Below are positions 25,651 to 34,600 of a DNA stretch of 64,000 nucleotides, in pieces. How positions within the stretch are numbered: the first letter of the stretch is position 1; every line of letters starts with the position of its first letter. The notes below the pieces were generated by a model. It had not been told where the DNA came from and ran no database searches. It saw only the letters and a list, made by a program, of their open reading frames with translations. The DNA is taken from the NCBI RefSeq assembly GCF_030812675.1, contig NZ_JAUSTE010000001.1:124001-188000 (forward strand). The letters run 5' to 3'. Both the position numbers and the translations under genes were made by a program. The DNA is from Sinomonas atrocyanea (GTDB taxonomy: Bacteria > Actinomycetota > Actinomycetes > Actinomycetales > Micrococcaceae).

Positions 25651-25669
25651 TTGACTAGGTCAAGTGACC
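25651..25669. promoter_or_regulatory. Overlapping palindromes in the amidohydrolase/TetR divergent region
   Basis: TTGACTAGGTCAA (25651-25663) is a perfect palindrome with 5-bp arms, and GGTCAAGTGACC (25658-25669) is a second perfect palindrome that overlaps it by 6 bp. Each also offers a TTGAC -35-like box, one per strand. This is the probable operator of the TetR gene at 25763. A -10-like TAGGAT (25730-25735) lies 27 nt before that gene's ATG. Confidence 0.65.
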
Positions 25670-25762
25670 AAGTTCAGTTGTAGGCTTGTCCTGAGTCCGT
25701 CGCGCCACGGCGGCAAGTCGGCCCGCGCCTAGGATGGACGCTGATGACAGGGGGAGGGACCA

Positions 25763-26410
25763 ATGCCCAGGATTCCCGCCGAGGAGCGGAGGATGCAGTT
25801 CGTCGAGGCTGCCGCGCGGGTGATCGCCGCGGAGGGCCTGCCTGCTGCGACGACGAGGCGCATTGCGGCCGAGGCCGATGCGCCGCTGGCCGCGCTCCAC
25901 TACTGCTTCCGGAATAAGGACGCGCTCCTCGAAGAGGTCTACAACTTCCTGAGCCGTGACTACGCGAAGAGCCTGACCCCCATCGAGGACCTCGGTGCCG
26001 GCCTCCCCCGCGTGATCCGGCAGCATGCCCAACGGATCTGGGACCGCATGCTCGAGCGCCCCCACGAACAGGTGACCACTTTCGAGCTCCTTCTCCGCCG
26101 CTTCCGCGAACCTCCCGAATCAGAGCCGGTGGCGCGGGCCCAGAACCGCTCGATGTACGAGGGATGGGTCACCTCGACCGCGGAGCTGTTTGCATCGGCG
26201 TGCAGAGCCTCGGGACAGGACGTGCCGCTCCACCTCGACCTCGTCGCGCGGCTGTTCATCTCCGGCATCGACGGCATCAGCATGCAGCACATCGCCGATC
26301 CCGACACGGAGCGATCGCAAGCGCTGATTGCACTCCTCGCGGATTCGCTCGTGGAACTCCTCGCACGGTCGGACGCTGCCGCTTCGGACTCTGCCGCCAG
26401 CGGGACCTGA
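25763..26410 (+). CDS. TetR-family regulator of the sulfatase/amidohydrolase operon
   Basis: A 215-residue TetR protein: the N-terminal helix-turn-helix covers about 10-55 (AARVIAAEGLPAATTRRIAAEADAPLAALHYCFRNKDALLEEV), then a helical ligand domain. GGGGGAGGGACC precedes the ATG. It is divergent from the operon, with overlapping palindromes in between, so local control is the simplest reading. Its 3' end meets the convergent hydrolase gene with only 4 nt between. Confidence 0.87.
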   Translation: MPRIPAEERRMQFVEAAARVIAAEGLPAATTRRIAAEADAPLAALHYCFRNKDALLEEVYNFLSRDYAKSLTPIEDLGAGLPRVIRQHAQRIWDRMLERPHEQVTTFELLLRRFREPPESEPVARAQNRSMYEGWVTSTAELFASACRASGQDVPLHLDLVARLFISGIDGISMQHIADPDTERSQALIALLADSLVELLARSDAAASDSAASGT

Positions 26411-26414
26411 GGGG

Positions 26415-27203
26415 TCAGCGAGAGCTTCCGGACAGGAACGGCACGAGCACCTCCAGGATCGGGCCCGCCGGTGCGAGCGTCCCGGCGTGCGCCCGCCCGG
26501 GAAGCTCGACGAACCGGGCGTCCGGCATGATCTCGGCCGCGCGGCGCGAGTCCTCGAGCCGCTGGGGGTCCCGGGTGCCCGCCATGAGGAGGGCAGGCAG
26601 CGCGAGCTGGGCGAGCACGGCCTCGGGCAGCCCGGGGTCCTCCTCGGTTCCGGTGAAGCACGCGGCGAGCGCCCCGGCGTCGTTCGCGAGGAACGCCTGG
26701 CGCGTGGCCGGGTCCACCGCCTTCCCGCTGGCCTCGAGCCCCTCGACGAAGGCGTGCATGCCGCCCGAGCGCAGGGCCCCGAGGTAGCCGGGGAAGAAGA
26801 CCTTGGCCACCTCGCCGCGCTGGGGCCGGTACGTGCCGCCCAGCGCCGTGAGCGAGGCCGCACGCGCGGGGGCCCCGGCGGCGAGGGAGAACGCGACCCG
26901 TGCGCCGAGTGAGTACCCCACCAGATGGGCCCGGCCGATTCTCTCGGCGTCGAGGACGGCGAGGACGTCGCCGGTGTGCAGCGCCATCCGGTACGCCTCG
27001 GGGGCGGCCGGCGTGCCGCTGCGCCCGTGGCCGCGGAGGTCGATCCGCACCACCCTGAAGCCCTCCAGCGCCTTCACGTAGCCGAGTCCGCGCCAGATCG
27101 CCTTCGACAGGGCGGAGCCGTGGAGGAGGACGACGGCGGGCCCCTCGCCGACGGCGTCGTAGGAGATCTCGGTGCCATCGGCGGGGTTCGCGGTCGTGCT
27201 CAC
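26415..27203 (-). CDS. Alpha/beta hydrolase
   Basis: A 262-residue hydrolase with the oxyanion motif VVLLHGSALS, HGRSG after strand 4, the nucleophile elbow GYSLG near residue 98 and the catalytic histidine in LPGRAHAGTL near the C-terminus. The GTG at 27203 is chosen because a -10 box TAGGGT lies exactly 6 nt upstream, the leaderless spacing used widely here; GTG 27209 would add two residues. It resembles esterases and 3-oxoadipate-enol-lactonase-like proteins; no substrate can be named. Confidence 0.8.
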   Translation of the reverse strand: MSTTANPADGTEISYDAVGEGPAVVLLHGSALSKAIWRGLGYVKALEGFRVVRIDLRGHGRSGTPAAPEAYRMALHTGDVLAVLDAERIGRAHLVGYSLGARVAFSLAAGAPARAASLTALGGTYRPQRGEVAKVFFPGYLGALRSGGMHAFVEGLEASGKAVDPATRQAFLANDAGALAACFTGTEEDPGLPEAVLAQLALPALLMAGTRDPQRLEDSRRAAEIMPDARFVELPGRAHAGTLAPAGPILEVLVPFLSGSSR

Positions 27204-27256
27204 CGGCACACCCTACCGCCGCACGGCGCGGGGGCGGCTCCGATGTGGCGCACCCC

Positions 27257-27676
27257 TCAGCGGGGCACGACGGCGGCGCGCGACGTCCGCTGCCGGCGCA
27301 CCCAGGCGGCGGCGAGGAGGGCGGTGCCGAGCTCGACCGCGATGATGGCGAGCATGGCCCCTGCATGGGCATCCACCGTCCCCGCGGACGGGTGGTGGGC
27401 GTGCGCGTGGCCGCCCCCGGGGCCGCCGGAGAGCAGGAGCGCACCGTGCACGAGCACCATGGCCAGCGACATCCCGATCACGGTGCGGGCGGCGCCCAGG
27501 CTCGGCCGGCGCCAGAGGTGCCACGCGCAGGGCAGGCAGGCCGCGGCCATGGCCGCCCCGAGCGCTGCCATCCATCCGCCGCCGGGAACCATGGCGAGGT
27601 GGGCTGCCCCGGCGGCTGCGGCCGCCGCGGCAGCCCAGCGGCCGGAACGCCGTTCGGGCACCGTCCTCATGTCCAT
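27257..27676 (-). CDS. Small four-helix membrane protein, function unknown
   Basis: A 139-residue protein with about four hydrophobic segments. The most notable feature is a His-rich loop, GGGHAHAHHPSAGTVDAHAG, between helices 3 and 4, which might bind metal. The start at 27676 (MDMRTV) is tentative; no strong ribosome site is seen and ATG 27670 is also possible. It resembles DUF5134-like actinobacterial membrane proteins in layout, but I do not recognise the family with confidence. Confidence 0.55.
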   Translation of the reverse strand: MDMRTVPERRSGRWAAAAAAAAGAAHLAMVPGGGWMAALGAAMAAACLPCAWHLWRRPSLGAARTVIGMSLAMVLVHGALLLSGGPGGGHAHAHHPSAGTVDAHAGAMLAIIAVELGTALLAAAWVRRQRTSRAAVVPR

Positions 27677-27751
27677 GCCACGAGCATCACAGGCTGAGTG
27701 AGCTAGGGGCTTCGGCCACAGCGCACCGACCTTGACCACCCGCGCACAGCG

Positions 27752-27789
27752 CGACGGCGGGCCCTCCCGCGTGGGAGGGCCCGCCGTCG
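27752..27789 (-). terminator. Terminator of the MHS transporter gene
   Basis: A perfect 17-bp GC stem (27752-27768 with 27773-27789) with a 4-nt loop lies about 75 nt past the transporter stop in the direction of minus-strand transcription. Confidence 0.85.
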
Positions 27790-27866
27790 TGCGCCAGTGC
27801 CAGCAGCGCCCGGTGCGAGCGAGCGGCAGGGGTCAGCGAGGCGCCGGGGTCAGCGAGGGCGCACGG

Positions 27867-29231
27867 TCAGTGCGCGGCCTCGGGGTGCTCGCGGACGTAG
27901 TCCTCGTGCGCGTCGGCGACATGGAGGTCGACCCCCTTGGTCTCCTTCACGAGCGAGACGCCCACGAGGGAGATCACGGCGGCGACGGCGATGTAGGCGC
28001 CGATCGTCCAGGACATCTTGAACTGGTTCATGAGCATCTCGGCGATCATCGGGGCGAAGGCGCCGCCCAGGATCGCGCCGAGGGCGTAGCCGATCGAGAC
28101 GCCCGAGTACCGCACCTTCGCCGGGAACATCTCGGCGTAGAGCGCGGACTGGGGACCGTAGGAGAGGCCGAGTCCGAACGTCATCACGAAGAGCGCCACG
28201 AAGTACCAGACGATGTTCTTCGTGTCGATGAGGAACCACATCGGCACCGCCCACAGGGCGAGGAAGGCGTAGCCGATCTGGAACGTGCGGATGCGGCCGA
28301 GCCTGTCGGAGACCACGCCGCCCCAGAGGGTGAAAATGAGCCAGCCGAACGAGGCGAGCGTCGTCGCCAGCAGCACCGTGGGCTGGTCCATCTTGAGGTT
28401 CTTCACCGCGTAGGTGGCGAAGTAGGCGATCAACAGGTAGCCGGCGGCGTTGTTGGCGATGAAGATGACCGCGGTGAGGGCGACTTCCTTCCAGTTGTGG
28501 CGGAAGAGCTGCCCGAGGGGCGCCGAGGACTCCTTGCGGCGCTCCTGGAGCTGCAGGAAGACCGGGCTCTCCTCGACGGCGCGGCGGATCAGGTAGCCGA
28601 CGGCGATGAGGACGATTGAGAACAGGAACGGCAGGCGCCACCCCCACTGGACGAACGCCGGCCCCATCATGGTGGTGAGGATCCACAGCGTGAAGGTCGC
28701 GAGGATCATGCCGATCGGGACGCCGATCTGCGGGTAGGCGCCGAAGTAGCCGCGGCGGCCCTTGGGCGCGTGCTCGACCGACATGAGGGCGGCGCCGCCC
28801 CATTCGCCACCGGCGGAGAAGCCCTGGAGCACCCGCAGGAGGATGAGCAGGAGCGGTGCGAGCGCGCCGACCTGGGCGTAGGTGGGCAGGACGCCGATGA
28901 GCGAGGTGGACAGGCCCATCATGATGAGCGTGAACACGAGCATCTTCTTGCGGCCGAGCCGGTCGCCGAGATGGCCGGCCACGATCGCGCCGAGGGGGCG
29001 GAAGAGGAACGAGATGCCGATCGTCGCGAAGGCGATCACCTGGGACAGGCCCGGGTTCTCCTTCGCTACGGGGGCGAGGAAGAGCGGACCGAGCACGACG
29101 CCGGCCGCCTGGGCGTAGATGAAGAAGTCGTACCACTCGATGGTGGTGCCGACGAGGGTGCCAGCCAGGACCCGACGCTCCTCGCGCGACATCGCGGAGG
29201 TGGGCTGGGAGGCGTTGACTGCCTGGGTCAT
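27867..29231 (-). CDS. MFS transporter of the metabolite:H+ symporter (MHS) family
   Basis: A 454-residue transporter with 12 predicted helices. The MHS layout is clear: LAGTLVGTTIEWYDFFIYAQAAG at the start, GHLGDRLGRKKMLVFTLIMMG between helices 2 and 3, and RVLQGFSAGGEWGGAALMSVEHAP in helix 4. Relatives import shikimate, 2-oxoglutarate, proline/betaine or aromatic acids. The gene diverges from an IclR regulator, with a PcaR/PobR-like box and a TetR-type palindrome in between, which hints at uptake of an aromatic or related acid. GGAG precedes the ATG. Substrate is inferred only from context. Confidence 0.88.
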   Translation of the reverse strand: MTQAVNASQPTSAMSREERRVLAGTLVGTTIEWYDFFIYAQAAGVVLGPLFLAPVAKENPGLSQVIAFATIGISFLFRPLGAIVAGHLGDRLGRKKMLVFTLIMMGLSTSLIGVLPTYAQVGALAPLLLILLRVLQGFSAGGEWGGAALMSVEHAPKGRRGYFGAYPQIGVPIGMILATFTLWILTTMMGPAFVQWGWRLPFLFSIVLIAVGYLIRRAVEESPVFLQLQERRKESSAPLGQLFRHNWKEVALTAVIFIANNAAGYLLIAYFATYAVKNLKMDQPTVLLATTLASFGWLIFTLWGGVVSDRLGRIRTFQIGYAFLALWAVPMWFLIDTKNIVWYFVALFVMTFGLGLSYGPQSALYAEMFPAKVRYSGVSIGYALGAILGGAFAPMIAEMLMNQFKMSWTIGAYIAVAAVISLVGVSLVKETKGVDLHVADAHEDYVREHPEAAH

Positions 29232-29567
29232 TGGGACTCCGTGGTTCTAGGGTGCGAATGCCCCGCGGAGGGGCGAACCGTTGACGGCGGACGCCGGTGG
29301 GCGTCCCGACCGCTCGATTTACCAACCGATTGGTCGGTCAACAAAGGCAGAATACATGACTGTGAGATGGCACACAGGCGGTCCGGGGCCCGACGTGGCG
29401 CGGTGCGGCGAGCGGCACCTGCGGCGCGCCGAACGGCGCCCTGCGTTGCCGCACCAGCCCGATGTGCCCGATACTGGGCCAAGACGTTCGATAATGGAAC
29501 AGAGGTTGCTGATATCGGACAGCGCCGAGCGCGGAACGCCGCGACCCAGCCAGCTGCAGAGGATCCC
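29232..29567. promoter_or_regulatory. Intergenic control region between MHS transporter and IclR gene
   Basis: The 336-bp region contains no convincing gene. It holds an 18-bp pseudo-palindrome ACCAACCGATTGGTCGGT (29321-29338, symmetric at 14 of 18 positions), which overlaps a minus-strand TTGACC -35-like box for the transporter, and the 15-bp box GTTCGATAATGGAAC (29486-29500). The latter closely matches the GTTCGATAATCGCAC site I recall for PcaR-type IclR regulators, with an embedded -10-like GATAAT for the IclR gene. Confidence 0.6.
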
Positions 29568-30278
29568 ATGCCACGCACCGCCGAGACCGGCCCCCACTCC
29601 CAGACGCTCTCCCGGGGCATCCGCGCCCTCGAGCTCCTCGCGGAGGCGCGCAGCCCCCTGACCATTGCCGAGCTCTCCTCGGCGCTCGACGTGCACCGCT
29701 CGATCGCCTACCGGATCGTGCGCACGCTCGAGGACCACGCGCTCGTGACGCGCGACGACTCGGGCCGGCTGCAGCCCGGAGCGGGCCTCGCTGTGCTCGC
29801 CCGCTCGGTCTCTCGGGACCTCCAGGCGGCGGCCCTGCCGGAGCTCGGCCGGCTCGCGGCCGAGCTGCACATGACCGCCTTCGTGGCCGTCTGGGACCGC
29901 ACCGACTGCATCACCCTCGCCACGGTCGAGCCCCAGCACAACGGCGCGACCCTCGCCCAGCACCCGGGGACCAGGCACCCCCTGGACCGGGGCGGCCCCG
30001 GTATCGCCATCCAGTCCGCCCTCGGGCGGGAGGAGTGGCAGCAGCGGGTGCCCGACGTGCCCTACCGCGCGGAGTCGGACGAGTCCCGGGAACGCGGCTA
30101 CGCGCTCAGCCACGACGAGGTGATCCCCGGTCTGTCCTCCGTGGCCGTCCCCCTGATCCTGCCGCACCACCGGCCCGCGGCGCTTGCCGTGGTCTACCTC
30201 GGGACCGCCGTCGAGCCGGCGCCCATCGGCGCCGCCCTCCTCGCCGCAGCCGGCCGCATCGCGCACGCCGTCGGCTAG
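29568..30278 (+). CDS. IclR-family regulator
   Basis: A 236-residue regulator. The N-terminal winged helix (about 13-70) reads SRGIRALELLAEARSPLTIAELSSALDVHRSIAYRIVRTLEDHALV, and the C-terminal effector domain follows with TAFVAVWDRTDCITLATVEP and HPLDRGGPGIAIQSAL. AGAGGATCCC precedes the ATG. It is divergent from the MHS transporter and has a PcaR/PobR-like box in its own promoter, so it probably controls both and responds to a small acid taken up by that transporter. Confidence 0.87.
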   Translation: MPRTAETGPHSQTLSRGIRALELLAEARSPLTIAELSSALDVHRSIAYRIVRTLEDHALVTRDDSGRLQPGAGLAVLARSVSRDLQAAALPELGRLAAELHMTAFVAVWDRTDCITLATVEPQHNGATLAQHPGTRHPLDRGGPGIAIQSALGREEWQQRVPDVPYRAESDESRERGYALSHDEVIPGLSSVAVPLILPHHRPAALAVVYLGTAVEPAPIGAALLAAAGRIAHAVG

Positions 30279-30288
30279 CGCCGCCGGC

Positions 30289-31572
30289 TCAGGCCGCGGC
30301 CCGGGCGCGCCCGCGCGGCAGGAGCAGGGCCGCCGTGCCGAGCAGCATGAGTGCGCCGGCCGAGGCGAGGGGCGCGGCGAACGCCGCGGCCGCACCGCCG
30401 CCCTCCGCAAGGGCCCCGGCGGTGCCTGCTCCCAGGGCGACGCCTGCGACGAGGCCGCTGGCGAGCGCAGTCATGGCCGTGCCCATGCGGCCGGGGGGCG
30501 CCAACCGGCCGCCGAGGCCGTAGACCGTGACCATGATGGGGCCGACGGGCAGGCCGATCAGGAGCATCACGGCCGCCATCGCCCCGAGGGAGTGGGGCAC
30601 GAGCATGAGGAACGCCAGTGCCGTCAGGGCCCCAGCGCAGGCCGCCCAGCGCGCGGCGAGGGTGAACCCCGCAGGCCAGGCGGCAACGCTGAGTGCCGCG
30701 ACGGCGGAGGTCAGGCCCAGCGCCGCGTAGAGGAGCCCGGCGATCTCCGCCGCGCCGCGCTCGCCGGCGAAGGCGGTCAGTGCGGTCTGCGTACTGCCGA
30801 AGAAGGCGCCCATCGCGAGCATTCCCCCGACCGGCAGCGCGACGGGGCCCCAGCCCCCGACAGTCCGTGCCCCGGCCGGCGCCTGGTCGCTGGCCGGCGT
30901 CCTCTCACTGGCCGGGTGGGCAGCCCGCGTGGCCGGGTGCACGGCGCTCGCGGTGGGGTGCAGCGCGAACGCGGTCACGAACACGGCCGTGAGGGCGGCG
31001 GCCAGGGCCAGCGGGAGCCAAGGTGCGAGGGCCGCCCCGAGGGCTCCGACCAGGGCGGGGCCGAGGACGAACGTCAGCTCGTCGGCCGTGCTCTCGTAGG
31101 AGAAGGCCGCATCGCGCTCGAGCTCGCGCAGCGGACGCCGGGCGGTGAGGGCCATCCACCGTGCGCGGGCGAGCGGACCGACCTGCGGAAGGGTCAGCCC
31201 CGCCAGGAGCGAGGCGGTCATGAGCGGCAGCGGCGCAGACTCGTGGAGGCCGCCGGCCGGGTAGCTCGCGACGATGACCGCCACCGTCGCGGCCGCGTTG
31301 AGGAGTCCCGCGACGAGGACTGTGCTGCGCTGCCCGTACCGGTCGGCGAGCCAGCCGAGGGCTGGCGCGCCGAGCGCCGAGCCCACGCCCACAGCCCCTG
31401 CAGCGAGGCCGCCGAGCGCGTACGAGCCGGAGGCGACCGACGCGAGGGCCAGGGTGCCGATGGTCAGCATCGCCAACGGGAGCCGGGCCACGAGGGCGAT
31501 GGGGATGAAGCCCGCCCCCGCGAGGGACGGGAGCGCGGAGTAGCGGGCAAGGAGGGAGACGCGGACGGCCAC
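30289..31572 (-). CDS. MFS transporter, probable exporter
   Basis: A 427-residue major-facilitator protein with 11-12 hydrophobic segments; the loop between helices 2 and 3 reads GWLADRYGQRSTVLVAG. A polar central loop (about 205-245) contains short Ala/His-rich repeats (TASAVHPATRAAHPASERTPASDQAPAG). GTG 31572 is preferred over GTG 31608 because GAGG lies 6-7 nt upstream. It most resembles AraJ/YfcJ-like efflux proteins, but substrate specificity cannot be told. It converges on the IclR gene with 10 nt between. Confidence 0.8.
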   Translation of the reverse strand: MAVRVSLLARYSALPSLAGAGFIPIALVARLPLAMLTIGTLALASVASGSYALGGLAAGAVGVGSALGAPALGWLADRYGQRSTVLVAGLLNAAATVAVIVASYPAGGLHESAPLPLMTASLLAGLTLPQVGPLARARWMALTARRPLRELERDAAFSYESTADELTFVLGPALVGALGAALAPWLPLALAAALTAVFVTAFALHPTASAVHPATRAAHPASERTPASDQAPAGARTVGGWGPVALPVGGMLAMGAFFGSTQTALTAFAGERGAAEIAGLLYAALGLTSAVAALSVAAWPAGFTLAARWAACAGALTALAFLMLVPHSLGAMAAVMLLIGLPVGPIMVTVYGLGGRLAPPGRMGTAMTALASGLVAGVALGAGTAGALAEGGGAAAAFAAPLASAGALMLLGTAALLLPRGRARAAA

Positions 31573-31639
31573 GGGATACCTCGAGGACAGGCACGGCGTC
31601 CCTGCCACCCGCCGTGCAGGACCCGGTAGCCCTCACATC

Positions 31640-34600
31640 CTACTGGGCGGTCTGGGAGGCCTGGGCCCTCTGGGAGGCGTGGGCCGTCGGGGGGACGAGC
31701 CCCACCGAGGCGATGCGGGATCCGTCGCGGCCCTTGCTCACCCGGATCTGGGCCGGGATGCGCTGCTTGAGCTCCGAGACGTGGCTCACGAGGCCCACTA
31801 CGCGGCCGCCAGCCCGCAGGCCCTCGATCGCGTCCATGACCTGCTCGAGGGCCTGTTCATCGAGGCTGCCGAACCCTTCGTCGACGAACAGCGTCTCGAT
31901 GTCGATGCCGCCGGCCTCGTGCTGGACCACGTCCGCCAGACCGAGCGCCAGGGCGAGGGAGGCCATGAACGTCTCTCCGCCCGAGAGGGTGGACGGGTCG
32001 CGCCGCTGGCCCGTCCACCCGTCCACGACGTCGAGCCCGAGGCCCGAGGCGGCCCCTCGGGCGGCGAGCGCATCGGTATGCTCGAGGCTGAACCGTCCGT
32101 CGCTCATCGCCAGGAGCCGCTCGGACGCGGCGACGGCGACCTGCTCGAGCCGGGCAGCGAGCACATAGCTGTGCAGCGACATGCGGCGCGCGTTCTCGCC
32201 CTGGCCCCGCGCTGTCCTGGCCAGCTCGGCGAGCGTGCTGGCGCGGCCGCGGGTCTGCTCGAGCAGGGGCCGGGAGCCCTCGAACGCTGCCCGCAGGGTC
32301 GCCAGGCGCCCGCAGGCGGCGGCAGTCCGCTGGGCGGCGAACTCGCCTGTCCTCGCCCGGAGCTCGGCCGCGGACTCGGCGGTCCGCGCTGCCTCCAGGG
32401 CGCTCCCGTCCGCAGCTGCGCTTCCGTGCTCGGCGTCGAGGGCCCGCTGGACCGCCGCCGAGGCGAACAGGCCGCTCAGCTGCTGTCCTTCTGCCTCGTG
32501 GGCCGCCGCCTCGGCCTCGAGCCGTGCCGCCTGGGCGGGACTCAGGAGTGCCGCGCGCGCCGTCGGCGCGTCGGCGAACGGGGAGGCCTCGAGGGCCGCC
32601 GAAAGGGCCGCGTCCGCCTGGGACAGTGCGTCCTGGGCCGCGCGGCAGGCCCCGAGGGAGTCTCCGAGCGCGGCGAGGGTGCGGGCCCGCGCCGCGACGT
32701 CGGACTGCCGGGCGGAGACGCTGGGGAAGCCGCCGCGCCAGAGCACGACGTCGGCCTGCCGGCGGTCCCGCTCCTCACCCCGGCTCCGGAGTGTCTCCTC
32801 GGCACGGATCCTCAGGCCCGTGGCCTCCTCGCGGGCAGCGAGGGCGGACTGGCGGCGATCGGAGAGCGTGCGCAGCTGCGCGAAGACGGACGTGAGCCGG
32901 GCCTCGGCCTCACGGGCATGGCGGACGGCCGCGAGCTTCTCCTCGCGCACCCGGACGGCCTTGTCCGGGTCTGTCGCTCCCCCGCGGGCCTCCACGGCCG
33001 CGAGCTGCGCGCGCGCCTCCGCCACCGCCTCGAGGGCGGCGCGCTCGCGTGCTGCCGCTGCCTCCGAGGACCTGGCCGCGGCGCGCTCCGCGTCGACGAG
33101 CAGGAGCGGATCCTCGGCGCCCTCTGCGGGAGCGGGGTGGTCGGCGGAGCCGCACACGGGGCACGGGACATCCGGGTCGAGGTGCGCGGCCAGCTCGGCG
33201 GCGGCCTGGCCGAGCCGCCGTTCGCGCAGGCCCAGCCAGGACTCCTTGGCATCGAGGGCCTGGGTGCGGCGTTCCTCGTGCTCCCGCGTGGCGTCGCTGA
33301 GCGTCCGGAGGGCCAGCGCGCGGTCCTCGACGGCCTTCACGATGTCCTCCGCGGCGTCCGCCTCGATGGTGGCGGCGCCGAGGGCTGCGGCGTCGACCGC
33401 GATCCGCGCCCGCTCCTCCTCGAGCGCGGCGAGTTCCCGGCTGAGCCGTTCCGCGTCCGCGTCCGCGCGCTCTGCGGCGGCCCGGTGCGCCCCGAGGGCC
33501 GTGGCGGCGTCCGCAAGCTGGCGCTCGAGGTCGGCGAGTTCGCGCTCGGCGGCGATGCGCTCCGCGAGCACGGCCGCCTCCGCCTCCTCGGACGATGCCG
33601 CTGCCCTCACCTCCTCCGCGTCGGGCAGCCCGCTGCGCGAATCGGTGCGCGAAGGCGACCACCCCGTGGCAGCGGTGGCTTCCGCGAGGGCCGCAGCGTC
33701 GGCGCGCGCCCGTGCTGCCGCCTCCGACGCGCGTTCGGCGTCGGTGAGGGGCCGGCTGAGGAGGGCGGCCGCGCGGTGCGAGGCGATGGCCTCGAGCCGG
33801 TGGGACTGCGTGGCGGCTGCCGCCTCCCAGTCCCCTCGGCGTGCCCGGGCGGCAGCGAGTTCCCGGGCGTCCTCGAAGGCGCGTGTGGCCTCGGTGACCG
33901 CGCGGCGGCTGTCCGCGAGCGCCGCGCGGGCGGCCTCGCAGTCCGACGCCGCGCGGTCCCTGAGCGCGCTGAGGGTCGCCTCGGACCATGCGAACAGGTC
34001 AGCGGCGCACTCGGGGTCCAGAGGCTGGTCTGGGTCCAGGACCCGGCCCGGCCGCTGCTCCCGGCCCTGTTCGTGCCCGTCCGCCGGGTCCTCACGTCGG
34101 CCCACGGAGCCCTCGCGCCCGGCGACGGACTCCTCACGGCCGGCCTCGGGGTCCTCGCGTTGACCCTCGGAGCCCTCGCGGCCGGCGACTCGGCGGGCCA
34201 GCTCGTCCGGCAGTTCCTCGGCGAGGGCGGCAAGCTCCGCCTCCAGGCTGGCGACCGGCCGGGCCGCGGCGCGTTCGGCGGCCTCGGTCTCGGTCCGCGC
34301 AGCCTGGGCGAGGGAGGCAAGCTGGTTCTCCACCTCGGCGAAGCGGCGGGTGCCGAAGAGCTTCTCGAGGAGCTCGGTGCGTTCGGAGGCCTTGGCCCGC
34401 AGGAACGACGCGAACTCGCCCTGGGGCAGGAGCACTACCCGGGTGAACTGTTCGCGGGCCATCCCGAGCACGCCGCCCAGGAGGGCGCCTGCCTCGTCGT
34501 TGCGCGAGGTGAGGGGCCGCCACGCTCCGTCCACGAGCTCGCGGACATGCGTCGCGGCCTTCTGCTGGACCCACCCGGCCGCGGACCGCGCGCTCGGGCG

